From assembly GCF_020882245.1 (NCBI RefSeq), contig NC_083598.1, forward strand, positions 41,949,858-42,013,857: a stretch of DNA of 64,000 nucleotides, read 5' to 3'. The notes beneath the pieces are model-generated. The model saw nothing but the letters and a program-made list of their open reading frames with translations, searched no databases and was not told the DNA's origin. Below, in pieces: positions 12,936-26,689 of this stretch; position 1 is the first letter of the stretch, and every line of letters starts with the position of its first letter. The translations under genes were made by a program, and so were the position numbers. The DNA is from Rhopalosiphum padi (taxonomy: Eukaryota > Arthropoda > Insecta > Hemiptera > Aphididae).

Positions 12936-13039
12936 TTAAAAACACGGCACATGTACAATTGTTAAAAGCATAGAGATTACTGAAATATGAATATGTCTGA
13001 TGTCGGCGCCCAACATCTCCGTGGCCTTTATAGCCTTAA
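12936..13039 (-). other. Possible alternative terminal exon of gene B
   Basis: Below the gene B stop codon a good acceptor (attttattttccag) opens a 104-nt frame in the same phase as other family exons (KAIKATEMLGAD, DIRHIHISVIS) that ends in TAA. It is GC-richer than its surroundings. The duplicate near 26,080-26,185 keeps the frame. It could replace the terminal exon by alternative splicing, or be chance. Confidence 0.25.
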
Positions 13040-13073
13040 CTGGAAAATAAAATTAAAATACAATCAAATGGGA

Positions 13074-13079
13074 TTTATT
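13074..13079 (-). terminator. Poly(A) signal of gene B
   Basis: AATAAA on the minus strand, about 50 nt beyond the TAA of gene B. The duplicated orphan terminal exon has the same signal at the equivalent place. Confidence 0.5.
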
Positions 13080-13125
13080 AAATAAGATAGCTATTCAACT
13101 ATCTAGGTTCTTCCTTTTACGGTGC

Positions 13126-16100
13126 TTAAAGTGAATTTGTTTGAGTGTCAATGGGAGGATCAAATTTTAATTTACACCAATCTGTTATTGTCCAATATCG
13201 TGTGCCTAAAAACAATAATAAAAAATAATTTTACATTTTGTGCCTTTTATTTTTTTATTATTAAATCTAATTATATTTAAATAAATAATTTTTATAAAAC
13301 ATTTAGAAATGTATTACGATTTTTCTATTATAATGCATTTAATTAAAAACTATATATAAATATATAATGTATAGACATGATTGTGAATGTAAATTATGGC
13401 TCAAACGAGAAAATAAAATAAAAAATGCTTAAAAAAATTACAATTTATAGAGCAGCGGTTCACCAGCTATTTATCATTACCATACATATAAAAAATAAAT
13501 CAGACAGACTCTCACCCTCCTCTTTAAGAAAAAAAGATTGGAACAAAATTAAGTAATGAAAAATTAAATTATTGTTTATAAATAAGTATAATATGTTTTA
13601 TTGTAATAGAAAGAAAGACGATTGGTAATTTATAACCATTGTCTATTATTTATGAGTAACTTAGTGATACGATTGTTTAAAAAAATTGAAACAGTTACCG
13701 CCCACCTTTTTTAATACAATTACTCCCAATTAAACCTTTAACTTCCATCGCCCACCTGGATAGCTTTAGCGTCCAATGGAGGCGATATCACTAGCTTGGT
13801 TATTTGAGAAACATTGTTTTAGAGAAATACAGTAAATAGTCAAAAATATAAATAATTATCATCATCCTTATAGTTTATACATTATAGTTTATTCAAAACG
13901 TATTTTCCAAATTAACCGTATAAGGATAATTTATTTACATACCTATTCAATGTGAACGTGAACTTAACATATGTAGTCCATGTGCAATAAATGATAAGGT
14001 TACTATGCAATGTTTTCAATTAATTTTAAAGGATTTTATATAATTTATTATATAAATAGTTAAATAAATAATAATAGTTAAATGTTTAATAACATTTCAT
14101 TTACAATATAATATATCTTAGAAATAAGCCGTTAAAACCTTTTTGAATTATGAGAGCATTGAGTTTTTTCTTATTATTAACTATATTAATATTTTAATGA
14201 ACAACATAATTATATTGCCAGTTATATTATCATGGGAAAATATAACAGTAAATCCGTTTGATTTTATAGTTAAATTATAACATAGAATTTTTTACTATTG
14301 ATTTGTAATGTTATATGCTGTAGATTTCAATGTAAAACCAAAGAATATTAATTTAAGTACCTATAGGCTATACTACTATAGTAATTAAATTTAGCTTTCA
14401 GAAAGATTCATTAAAATTATAAATCAATATTATATACAAATTACAATTAATATAGAATCTTCGTAATAATTAATTTATAGTATATTCTAATTATTCTATA
14501 CTTAATGATATAGAGTTATGTTGTATCGTTATTTTATTATTTAACTGGAAACAAATAAATATTATAATTAATTATTTTCAAAAGAATACTTACTTTCTTT
14601 CAATTTATTCAACAATCTGATATGATAATTGAAGTATTTTTTTTGAATTACTAAAATAAAGATAATTATTATGGAATTAGTGTGAATTGTTGTCTCCAGA
14701 TAAAAACATTTTGCATACAAAATAAAAATACACTGAATGTTAGAATTAGTTAAGTAAAGATTTAGGAAGAATATTAAAATCGTTGTTATACTTTTAATAA
14801 TGTTTAAGAATGTTAACCTTGGGTGAATCAATGTTAGACCTTCCGGCTTACATTTTATGTAATATACTAATATATATTTTATTATTAGATTATTGATGAA
14901 TTATAATACAACTAGTATAATCATTAAACCTCAATTATAAAACTATAAAAGTATCACCATATTTTTATTGAAATATTATAATATTCATTTATATATATTT
15001 CCTACATTATAAATTATATTTTACATAATTTTCAATTTTAAACTCTTGAAAATAATATTTTTAAATTGTACCTGTAAGTTTTTTCATCTTATCCTTTGCT
15101 TCTTCTAAAATAATGATAGAATAAGTTATTAATTGAGCACATGAAACTATACAATTTATTAGACTCTTATCTTACTAAAAATTATGTATTTTGTAATTCA
15201 GGAATAGTTTATTTAAGTTTTATATATGTAATATGTTATATGTATATTATAATTTACTCTATTATTACCGTCTTCTTTAATAAATTCAGGCTCTAATAAA
15301 TGAAATAACAATACATTTAGTAAAACATTTTGTCAATATCTAAATTAATTGGACTTAATTCGATTCTGTTAATTATTATTATCGTGTAGTTTTAGGGTAT
15401 AGGTATATTGTATAGGTATATCGATTGCAATTGTACATTTTTAATCATCTATTTTAATTACTGGCCATTTACTATATTAAGATAACGAACTATATTTTAT
15501 AGATATACTGGGATATTCCAATATTACACTTGAATTCTTCATGAGATTCCAAAAAAATAGTAACACAATATTATACGACTAGTTGATAGTCAGGCTACTC
15601 AAGTATGGGTAACAGTATAAAAACTTTTTTAATTATTTTCCTGAGTAATTATTCAAATCCTATTTTACTTTTCAATCACACACATACACAAATTCTCATA
15701 ACTTTCTAACCGTGGTCTATAGCGATATATTTGCCATACAAATTTTTAGAAAATCATATAGAAGAAAAAAAAAATCTTGTTTGAAAAAAGTAAAATTGAT
15801 TTCTTTGTTTTTTTTTATATATATATATTATCTTATTTATGTTTTTTAATTTCTAAGACCTATTAATGATGTATAAGTGGAACATATATAATATTAATTA
15901 ATCAATTAAATGTATATAATATTGTATAATAATTTTCTTACGATTTCTATATGATCTAATGATATTAGTGTATTCACAATTAACTAGAAAATGCATAATA
16001 TTCATATTATACAAAATATTTAATTGATTTATGACTTATGTCTTAAATATACGAAATTTTATTTACACTAAACAGAGAATTTTTATCATAAATAATTAAC

Positions 16101-19100
16101 CATGTATTATACTCACCATAAAAATCGTTTAATTTTAGTGATTCTAAATAAAAATTTATAATTTCACAATTTTAATGGTTTACATAAATGCAATTAAGTA
16201 TTATACTAATAATAATGAATTACAATTTTGATATTAAAAATATATTTATTGGGCAGTACTTTTATTATAAATAAAGTATTTAAAGTAACATCGCTTATCT
16301 TACCAAGACAGTCTAAACATATAAAACAATTCTAAATTCAATTATAATTTTCTGATGAATTGTATCGTACTATTTCAATTTAACCAATATCAAAATTATC
16401 ATTTAATCAATTTCTTTTTTAAAAACTATGTTAAGGTTTATATGTTGCGTATGTTGTGTTTTCGATAACTCGATTTAAAAGAAATTTGGATTGGATGTCA
16501 TTGGCTTGTTGTAGGTGGATAATCCTGCTACGGCGTTTTAGATAAGGTGTGTTCTTTTATAATCTAAAATGTAGGAAGTCAAAATCTGAGTTGGACTTTA
16601 TAGTTAATCGAAAAACTTTAAATTTAATTTAAATACGATTAAAATATTTATTATAAATTAGGTGTAATTGGTAAATTAGTAATAATATATCATATACCAT
16701 GAGCTTACTTTTAATTACTGTGAATGGAAAATTTAATTAATTCATTAGTAGTATAAATCAAAAAATATCACAATAACTGTATAATGGATCATTTACAAGA
16801 TAAAATATTTAACATGATACTGTCAATTTAATTTATGATATGTTAAACAAAAAAATAATTTTTAAGAAAAGTTAAAACGATTTAGTCTCAGCCAAAAACT
16901 TACTATCGTCCCTTTCTGTGAATGAATAAACATAAATATATAATTAATTAATATAATATGTTTAATGGTAATTAAAATACTTCTATTTGAAATATAATAA
17001 ATAAAAACATGTGATAATAATTCAAGATTTTTTTTAGAATGATTCGAGTCATTTATTTTTTGTTTGTCTGTGGGTAAAATATCTTGGGAAGCTTAATACA
17101 AGATTAAACTTAAAAAAAAAAAAATTTTTTGGCGGAAACGGGAATTGTACCTTCTTCGTTTTTTGGCAAAAAGGGCTATGGCGGAATCGGATAATATTAT
17201 TTTGGCGGAAACGGATAACTTCCGAAATAAAAGGTTAAACCACCGGTAATACAATTATTAGTGAGTGTATATCTACTATAGTTAAGTATTAACTATTAGG
17301 TAACCACTGTAGGAATAACTGAATAAATAAAACTTAATGAATAAATAATGTTGTGTCCTTACCTTTGGAATAAATAGCTAAATTAATGCAATAAAATAGT
17401 TAATGACTATAAATTAATACAAGTATTATGAATTTCGAATAATGGTTGTGCTTCTCGCACAATATTAATATAAATACAGTGCTAATAAATATAATTCAAG
17501 ATAATTTATTCAAACATTTTTTGTTATAAATATTTCTATTTATAAAATTTAGGTTGGAGATAATAAATCTCACTTCGCCTATAGTTATGTAAAAGTTTGT
17601 ATTTATTGCTACCTGATTTCTTGTTGTGGTTCTGACTATCAAGATCGGATGCTTGACGGTAGGCTAAAAACCTGTCACAGTAAAACCTCACAATATAAAC
17701 ATAGGGCTTCGACATAACTATAAATAGCTATAATTTCTTGAAAATTGGAAGTCTGCTTATTTTTTTGTAACTTAGAAGATACGGATTTTATACGAACGGA
17801 TCTGTAGGAATATTTTTGATTAGGTGGAGAAATGCATTTCTGGGTTGTAACTTTGTAAAAACAAGATGGTAAGGTTCAGAATAATTACAGCTGAAAAATG
17901 GTATTTCCATTTGAGATAATTCTTATGAAAAATAGATTATATGCTATTTTATAAAATATATGATGAAAAAAAAGACAACAAGTCTATGATTTTAAAGTGA
18001 AAAACGCCTTGTGCATGGCTATTAATGATATTGTTTACGGCAGAATTTCATAAATATATACAATTTTATCATAAAATAAATTAATATAATTCCTGAAAAT
18101 GTATAGATGATCTTTAAAATTTTAGTGTAAGTTAAAATAATATAATAATTATACCATTAATAGCAAACCATCCAAAATCATTTTCCATCGTTGAATCTAT
18201 AATTTAAATGTTTAATTTTGTAAATATAATATTATGATTTGTAATAATTTTATTAGCCATTTGTTATACACTCAGGCTTAAGTGATTTGTAAGTTAGATG
18301 AAGAATTTAATGGATTTTCACTAATAGACAAAATAACTTTGTCATCAGCATAATCTGCCACTATAGTTTGCTGTGCTGCATAGTGGGCTGGTCAGCAGTA
18401 AATATGTTAAAAAGCATGGGGATAAAATACTGCCTTGTGGAAAACCGGCATTAATTTTTGAAATTCCCGCAGTAGAAGAGCTGTGTTGAACTTGAAAGTA
18501 GCGGTCAATCGGATACGATTTAATTAAGAGGAATGAGGGAGGGGGGAATTTTTTAATTTTAAATAGTAAACCTTCATGCCAGACTCGGTCAAAGGCCTGA
18601 GAAACATCTAGGAAGGCACAGGAGCAGTAGTTTCTTTTGAAGTGATATAGAAATAGCGTCGTCAATTCTATGAGCTTGATGTATCGTGTTGTGAAAGGCC
18701 CGAAAACCGAATTGGTATTTGGCAGAATGTTATTACTTTATTAGTGATGATATGTGGTGTCAATCGCTTCAGAATCAGTCTTTCTAGAACTTTGGATAGA
18801 AAGGGTAACAGACTAATCGATCTGTAAGAGGGTGGGGTGAACTTGTGTGACTTCATTAGGGGTGAAATATTTTACAGGTTGACTGATTGGAGATAGTAGG
18901 TTTAAGTAGGTGTTTACCTCATTTATGTGTTCAGGTATAAGTATATCATAATGTGGTTTAAAGATTTCGCGAAGGTGGGTTTTAAAAACTTCAGCTATAT
19001 AATAGTCTGAGAAGGCAAATTAATTATCTGGATTTATTAGAGGGGCTGAAAGAGATTTATACTGAAGTAGATTTTTGGTTTCTCTCCATAAGTGTTCGTC

Positions 19101-19575
19101 TAAAAAAGAGAGTGTGGTCAATTTTTGTTCGTACATGTCAGATTTATTTTAAGCCAAGCATTTTTTTTTTTTTGATAAAATTTGCTAATTTATTATATGT
19201 GCTTTTATGCGTAGGTAAACGTATCATTTGATAACTGCTTTTGCTCTACATTTGTTTACTATTAGCAAGCGCACCGGATCAGAGAGAAAAGGATGTGTAT
19301 GTTCTGAGTTCATGGTGGTGTTTAAGGTGTTTGACATAAAAGCCGCTGTTTGAATAAGTGTTGTTAAATTGTTAACTGCATCATCAATTTCGTGATCAGA
19401 TTTTAAACTTATTTATATGTTAATTTTTTCGGCTATAATATTATGAAATTTTAGTCATTACGTGAAATTTATAACATTACGAATTTTTCAATTCGAACCA
19501 ATAGTTCCTGAGATTGACGCGTTCAAATAAACAAACTCTTCAGCTTTATAATATTAGTATAGATATATATTATTG

Positions 19576-19615
<40 letters not shown>

Positions 19616-22600
19616 ACACACCGCCACGACGCCAACAACAGTCGTACATAATCTGAGGTGACTTTTGCCAGGGCAACGCCGGGTGGAACAGCTAGTATAA
19701 ATACAAATTGAAAACAAGAAAATAAGTACGACAGTATTATAATAAAATAAAAATAAATCATGTAAATAATATTACTAATATGTATAATTATATGCAACAG
19801 CTGGTTTTTTATTATTTTTTACTATAAACAAGAATAATTTTAAAATATTTAGATTAATATCGAGTTATTTTCGTTTAGCTACCTCGAATCTATCCATATA
19901 ATTCTACAGTCTATCAGTATTTTTTAAGGTAATATATTTTATTTAAACCTTATAGGTATTCGTCATAAAGTAATGTATATGTATCGTATCAAAATATTTC
20001 AAATTTTTAAACTTTCAAATTGTATGGTGAAAGTTAATACTATTACTTACAGAGATATTTACAATATCCTAATGGTTTCATCAGAATATCTGTAAAGAAA
20101 TGAAAAATAAGAATTTTATTTTATTGGGTTACATATTGTAAATCGAATCTCCGCTGCATGCAGATACATCGCACATGTTTCTGTCTTATGGCTACTGACT
20201 AATTTTAACCTACGGGTGTTTAAGGACGTGGTAACGTTCTCCGTGTCACACAAATGTATAGAATGACGCCACCCATAAATGTCAAAAACTAATATAATTT
20301 TAGGAACAGATATAAATAAAGCAATTACTAGAGTGTATAAAATTCATTTTTTATGTAAATGATTATAAAAACCATTGAAATATTAATATTGTACTCACCG
20401 TCCTTATAACATCCTTTTTTTTTTAATGCGTCCATAAATTCATGCGAAATACCTAGAATTAATTTTATTGATGATTAAGTTTATGCGCATACTATTATTT
20501 CTTGGATGCAAAAAAAATATCATATCTCTAATATTATATGATGTTTATTAGAACTAAACTGACTAATCGGTCTAGTATATAATTAGTATATAAAAATGGA
20601 AATTAAATCGTCCACGGTCCCATAACAGATAGTTTTGGTTCGGGAAAATGTATACAAGTTTAATTCAAATGTAAAAAAAGTAAAAAAACACCGCACAGTT
20701 TAGTTTTTTCACGAATAAATTACATTGAGGACCCTCAAAAAATCTTGAGTAATTGTGTAACCATATTATCTGATCACATTTTCCATGGCATATATTATAA
20801 CATCATAGCCGCACGGTAAAAAAATAAAAAAAACATCTAAAGTAATCAGACATATTTTTAGTATCCTAGCAACTATTTAGAAGAAAGAACAAACAGTTAT
20901 TAAACAATTCAAAATACATATATCTATAGCCCTATAAAAAAACCCTTTTACCCTCTTAGAGGTCGAATTTTGAATAATCTTTTCTTAGTGCGCCCTTAAA
21001 TTGCTTAAGAACCTTTGTACAAAATGTCAAGTCTCATCTAGACCCAACGGTTCGGTCGAGGCGTTGATGAGTGAATTACTAAATATAGGTAAAGAAAAAA
21101 TAAAATAAATAAATAGATAACTAAAAAAAAAAAAAAGGTAAATAGATAACTTTAGAGCCCAGTGGTGGAAAACTTTTTTATAAAATTGTAATGAGAAATG
21201 AGAATAAGTTTTCCTTTGTGGAGTCATAAAAATACATACAACTATTGGAGGGATCGACCGGAATTTTTTATTTAAATAATAAATATATTATAATTGTACA
21301 TTCTAAATAATTACGTAATTCAATTCCAATGCATCTTGCCACTGATAAACACGGATTTATTCGAATACACTTTGAAAACCGTTTGATCGACGTGAGCTTC
21401 CCGCATTATTAACGCATCTTATACAAAGGCAACGCCGTGACGGAACAGCTAGTAAAATATAATTCTCCGGCTACTTTAACAGGTTTAATAACAACTTTAT
21501 TATTAAAAACAGGCGAAAATCTCCATTAAATAAACCACCAGGCTATGATCACATTACTGCGGAAGTAGCCAGATCCTTTCCAAGCATTGAATTATTGTTC
21601 TCGCATATTTTAACCCTTCTTATGCAATAATAATTACACCTCTATTAGCACTAACCTATACTCATATACAAGACACTATTGAAGCCATTACAGACTTACG
21701 GACTTAAGTTTTGGCCAATGAGAAAAATATATCATGAAAATATGAATTTTTCAAAATACTTCTTTAAGAAAACTAATGAGTGCTCCACCCTCCATTTCAA
21801 CCCTCCATTGTGAAATCATACACTGCATACTGACTCAAAATTTAAATGAATAAATAATCTTTTTATAAAAGATTCCATAACCGTTTAAACAATCATCCAA
21901 ATGAACTAAAATAAAAAAACTGGGCTACTCCCACAGTACCTGGAAATCATCCGAGACGCCTGAGCGTAAGAGGTGTCGTGATCTATAAAATTAAATTAAT
22001 AACAAAATAATAGAAAGTATCATCAATGGGTGGCTTCTTTCAACAAAATTCTCATGATCAAATTATTACTTTTATCAAATATTCTTATTGTGTCTAACTA
22101 TACACACAGATTTTTTAGTACTTGTAAAAAGAAAAAGAAAAACATTATGGGGTACACATTTATATAAAATAACCTAATTAAAACAAATATCCCATTTTTA
22201 TTCTAATACATTACTTTGGAGATAACCTCAACTTATAGTCATCAATTCTTCTTGTATGAGCATATTCTTACATTTACAGTAATAAGAACAATAAAGACAA
22301 AAATGTATAATGTGTAGGTAAATTAGCAATTGATATTGATATTGGAAATATTGACATCGGTCAAATTGAAAAAGTGAAATTGTTTAATTATTAGCCCATC
22401 GTAAACCAAAATACGTAGTTCACGATAATAGATGTAAAAACTTACCTTTGATACTTTCATCCCATTTCTTCAAATTGACCCGAAATGTTGAAAATTGTTC
22501 AAAATTTTCTGTAATATTTGATTTTTAAATTACAATTACACGCTGAGTATCGCATATCTCATGAAATTTAAATATTTTTATAACGTATAAATTATTAAAG

Positions 22601-25395
22601 ACGTTGATACGGTGAATATATCAGGTGATACAAAAAAAAGTGTTACCAAGTATGAAAATTTGTTGAATAATAAATGTCCCTGGCATAAATTTAATATATA
22701 GATTATTATAAGTATAAAACTCACTAAATTTACTAGCATAACAGTAATTTAAAAATCCAATAGCATCTATAAAAATAATAATATATTATACGTTCAATTA
22801 TCCTTTAATTAAACATTGGTTTGTCCAAACTGTAAATTTAATACTAATTTATAAATTTGATTCAACTATTATAAAAAGTATAGATCAGTAGATACACAAT
22901 TTAAACTCATAACTCATAATTTTAACACACAGATCTATCAAAAATTGTTTATATCATAAACTTATAACTACTCACCTGAATAACCAGCACTGTGTAGAGC
23001 AGCTATTGGTTAAATATAAAAATTATAAATATTGTATTGATAAACATAACATTAATTGGGAAAAAAAGGTATGACAATTTAAATTATATAAATAAGATTA
23101 AATTAATTTTCAAATAATTATTGCTAAAGTGTGTTTTTAAAGAAATACGGTTGTTGAATAGCAGAAGTGAGTTACGAATAAATTAGGTAGTTGAATTACA
23201 TGATTAATATTGACATTATTCACTAAATATCATAAATTTGTACCCAGTAGGTATGTAAAATCCATAAATAGTAATGTTCAGGGCCGAATTGGATGATAGA
23301 GTTACCGAATAAATCTCGGTGGGACCCGACAATGTTAGACCAGCCTTTCAAGTCATTATTGGCTGCTGATTGATAATATGTTAAGAGTTAAAAAATGAAG
23401 AAATTAAGTCGAAATGTTTAACTTGCACAGACCATATAGTACGTGGCTGCTTGTTGTTGATATTAAATATGACATTATACGGAAAACCCGATGGACATAA
23501 TTTGTCCAATCCCAGTCATGGTAATGTTATATAAATTATTTTTAAAATAAATTATTAACTAGTATGCTATCCCTTACCTTTGCAGACTATAAAATACAAT
23601 AATTATTGCTTTAAATAAATATAATTTGACATTGAAAATAATTGAATAACACTAAAATTATTTAAAAATAAAAATTGGTTGTTATAATAAACACTATATT
23701 TTAATACTTTTATATTACCATAATGAAAACGTACACTGAATTTTCTAACTTTTTGAAGCAGTAAAACATTTTTATCGACAATTATAGAAATAAAACTAAG
23801 AAACATCTCAAATTTGAATAAAATATTATAAATAGCTTAAAAACAGTTAAAAATGTACACTGCTTATTATAGGCAGTGACAATATAATATTTCATTTAGT
23901 GAAAATCTTATGTATTTATTTTTAAATAACAACAAAATATGAAAAACTGACAAAGGAGAATTATTATAATAGGTATTTACCTCACTAATAAACATAATAA
24001 AAGTCTTGACACCAAACCCCTGTACGTAGTCCCCCTCTTTTCTTTCAGCATATTTTATTTCGTATATTATTATTAAAAAACTAAATGCTAATGCATATAA
24101 TATTATGACATGTAGTTATAACAAAAAACAAATAAAAAATGATACCAAATCTGTTTGTATTAAAAATGACTCACCTTCAACAGTTTTTATTTCAGGATCA
24201 TCTGTGAAATCGTTAAGTTTTCTTTAGAGTTGGTTTGAAAATAGTTTTTTTTTAATAAGTTTATCGGCTGTTTTTCGTGTTTTCGATGGTCAATATCATA
24301 TTTAAAATATCCGATTTATGTATATTTTAACATTACACTTTTTATTAACATATTTTCACTTATACGCACAAAAATACTTGACAAGGTTAGTTATAAGACA
24401 TTTTTCATTTTGATAAATAACTTAATTATTTTGTCATTCACCAGCCACAATTTCAAAACTCATTATTTTGAAGAAATATATTATTATTAATAACACGGGG
24501 AATAGAGACTAACTAGATTAGTGTAGGACAATATTATTATAAGCTGTCTACATGTTTGATTATCATAAATTAGCGTCTAGCCATAACAAGTCCATGATAC
24601 AGATCTTTATATAACAATAATCGATACCATACACTATTCAAATTCAATATACTAGCTGCCGTCACGACCGGGAACGTGTATATTGTATGGTTTAGTTACT
24701 AAATACTAATTATTAACAAACATTCTTATAATCAAAGATTACCTAAATTCAAACAATTTTGATCAAAATTGAAAAATATTTAAAATTCAGATCAGTTGAA
24801 TTTATTACACATATTTTAAGTTATTTTGATTTTTAATTTAAAAAGTGTTTATTAATATTGTTCATTTATGAATTACAACAAAAAAGATTAAAATATATTT
24901 TGTCAAAAACTTTCTTTTTATAAGTACTGAGCATTTTTAATTTTCTCTACTAAAAATGATATTACTTTAATGCACCTAATTTTAATTTAAAATCATTGCT
25001 AGTGAATAAAGAGGTTTTTTAAAGTTTGAACTTTTTTTTTATATGGTAAATTAATAAAATGAATTACATTTTAATTTTATAATTTATAATATGTATGGCT
25101 ACATAATATATTTATAATCTATAAAAATAAAATTTAATAAAATGAGCACTCCGTGATTTCATATAATATAAAGTATGAAGTATAATATAATGCTATATTT
25201 TCTATGTTATGTTTTTTAAAAAAATCACAATATTTTAAATTAATATTTTAAATTTATAATATGAAGTTTATACATAATAATTTTTTTTTAACATTTTTAT
25301 TTAAAATAAATGTTATTACCTTTATATTTATTGGACTCACTGCATCTTAAAATACTGATCACTGTTAATGTTATTAACGTTTGAGAAGATACCAT
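13126..25395 (-). CDS. Microexon secreted protein gene B (bicycle-like), complete
   Basis: Complete minus-strand gene of 18 coding exons, 645 nt, 214 residues. Exons: 25320-25395, 24175-24201, 23578-23586, 22976-23002, 22725-22766, 22446-22508, 20399-20452, 20051-20089, 18155-18196, 17363-17377, 16904-16915, 16709-16717, 16304-16312, 16117-16143, 15269-15292, 15072-15104, 14594-14650, 13126-13205. All introns have GT-AG ends and are phase 1. Exon 1 encodes a signal peptide (MVSSQTLITLTVIS). Exon 5 carries GFLNYCYASKF and exon 8 PLGYCKYL, the two Tyr-Cys-x-Tyr-like segments. Exon 7 has KKKGC, exon 17 KKYFNYH, and the last exon TRYW, DWCK and FDPP before the stop. AATAAA lies about 50 nt past the stop. 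A LINE fragment, (TA)n(GT)n and repeat debris occupy its introns. This matches the signal peptide, tyrosine-cysteine motifs and numerous phase-1 microexons of bicycle effectors. Membership in that family is inference, and the biochemical activity is unknown. Confidence 0.82.
17120..17225. repeat. Short ttggcggaaacgg repeat insertion
   Basis: Three imperfect repeats of tttttggcggaaacgg or ggcggaatcgg in an intron of gene B, a repeat-rich insertion not seen in A at this place. Related to, but distinct from, the ggccgaaaa words at 8,410-8,490. Confidence 0.5.
18290..19480 (-). mobile_element. Jockey-type LINE fragment
   Basis: The minus strand encodes YRSISLLPFLSKVLERLI, then AFLDVSQAFDRVWHEGLL, GFPQGSILSP and YADD (18341-18352), interrupted by frameshifts. 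It lies in the intron of gene B that separates the 20051-20089 and 18155-18196 exons, and is absent from A and C there. Confidence 0.85.
19569..19614. repeat. (TA)n(GT)n microsatellite
   Basis: A run of ta dinucleotides followed by gt dinucleotides, directly before the terminus-like sequence ggcaacgccgggtgg...cagctagt at 19,672-19,695. Confidence 0.9.
19615..19695 (+). mobile_element. Possible Helitron-type 3' end
   Basis: Ends gcaacgccgggtggaacagctagt. A similar ending occurs at 21,428-21,453 (gcaacgccgtgacggaacagctagt), and a reversed one near 24,650. A CTAG(T) end after a short GC-rich stem is typical of Helitrons, but the 5' ends were not found. Confidence 0.4.
20800..22150. mobile_element. 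Composite transposon debris in gene B intron
   Basis: Sequence absent from the equivalent intron of genes A and C. It contains the segment tctcatctagacccaacggt near 21,030 and the Helitron-like ending at 21,428-21,453. No coding region is readable, and exact borders are not resolved. Confidence 0.45.
23279..23520. mobile_element. hAT-type MITE, copy in gene B
   Basis: Begins cagggccgaattgga and ends tccaatcccagtcatg, with perfect 8-bp duplications gtaatgtt at 23271-23278 and 23521-23528. Orthologous to 7451-7698. The empty site in gene C is near 44,565 (gatagtaatgtaaatg). Confidence 0.65.
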
Positions 25396-25700
25396 TCTTA
25401 TTTTTCAGTACGTTTAGATTATTACAAAGAACAACCAACTATTTTGAGTTGCAAGATTAAAATAAGTGTGATATTTTCTGAAAAGACACGATTATTTGTT
25501 GACAGTTAAGTACACATTTCAGCAATAAATATTATAAAAATAAACAAGCACTAAATCAACTCTGTCTTGTAAAGCATGTGTAAATAAGACACATAATATA
25601 TTATGCATTGTATTTGATTTCTAAATCAAACATAGTATCAACAACCACATTTTACCTTATTTTTCTAATATAAAATCGTTTAAAGTCAATTTATTAGTCA
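25396..25700 (-). promoter_or_regulatory. Conserved upstream block of gene B
   Basis: Matches the blocks upstream of A, C and D, including the acaaagaacaaccaactatt word and the palindrome-like tttgatttctaaatcaaa. It is close to identical with the block of C. The same interval continues into the spacer that carries the orphan terminal exon. Confidence 0.45.
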
Positions 25701-26288
25701 GCAGTATATTTAAATACCTTACTCATGGTTATAAATATTTTTATAACGTAGTCAAATTTATATTGATTTTAATTTATAAAATAATTATAAAAGGTAAAAT
25801 ATTGTAAGCCCTAAGGTATTATTGTATTGTGCATAGTATATACATATTACTTTTGTTTATACGTACAGAAGTTATACTATAATAATACGTTACTACTTGT
25901 TACAACATATATAAAAATTATTTAAATTATAAAGTAGGTTGAAATGAACATGATAGTCATAATAATTAAAACTAAGGCAGATGACTTATAGCCAACAGAA
26001 TATGCATTACAAATATGCAGTTCAAAACTAATATTTTTGAATAAAAATAAGAATTTGTTTGTATCTTATTATTTTAATGTCTTTATGTTAAATACAATTT
26101 AAAAACACGGTACATGTACAATTGTTAAAAGCATAGAGATTACTGAAATATGAATATGTCTGATGTCGGCGCCCAACATCTCCATGGCCTTTATAGCCTT
26201 AACTGGAAAATAAAATTAAAATACAATCAAATGGGATTTATTAAATAAGATAGCTATTCAACTATCTAGGTTCTTCCTTTTACGGTGC
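25701..26288. other. Spacer upstream of gene B, duplicate of the A-B spacer
   Basis: From about 25,850 it is nearly identical to 12,690-13,317 (about six differences seen). It holds no gene apart from the duplicated possible terminal exon and orphan exon annotated separately. Confidence 0.7.
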
Positions 26289-26368
26289 TTAAAGTGAATT
26301 TGTTTGAGTGTCAATGGGAGGATCAAATTTTAATTTACACCAATCTGTTATTGTCCAATATCGTGTGC
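26289..26368 (-). pseudogene. Orphan terminal exon of a lost microexon gene
   Basis: An 80-nt segment virtually identical to the terminal exon of gene B (13126-13205), with acceptor, phase, TRYW/DWCK motifs and stop codon intact. Its upstream neighbourhood ends at about 26,483, where similarity to 13,318 stops at unrelated sequence carrying a hAT fragment. No partner exons follow on the minus strand, so it is the remains of a gene that once lay between B and C. It was copied as part of a block of about 0.6 kb (25,850-26,483 versus 12,690-13,317). Confidence 0.7.
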
Positions 26369-26689
26369 CTAAAAACAATAATAAAAAATAATTTTACATT
26401 TTGTGCCTTTTATTTTTTTATTATTAAATCTAATTATATTTAAATAAATAATTTTTATAAAACATTTAGAAATGTATTACGATTTTGGCGTGTTTACAGG
26501 GCTATTATTTAGTAGGATGACTAAGCCCGATCCTACCCAATTTTTATTTGACTGCTTAGTTTATTTTTTATCAAAAATAAAAATGTTAATATTAATCTTA
26601 TCAATATTTATTATTGAATCTTATTATCATACCCACACTCTATGAGATATAAAAAATCTTCCCTAATAGCTATAAACACACTTACACAC

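Noticed and set aside
14568..14831. 87-codon minus-strand frame as a gene
   Set aside because: Only 14594-14650 is supported, as a 57-nt exon of gene B; the rest is intron.
19523..19797. Overlapping frames with HTHTHTH and IYIYI runs
   Set aside because: These are translations of the (TA)n(GT)n microsatellite and adjacent transposon end.
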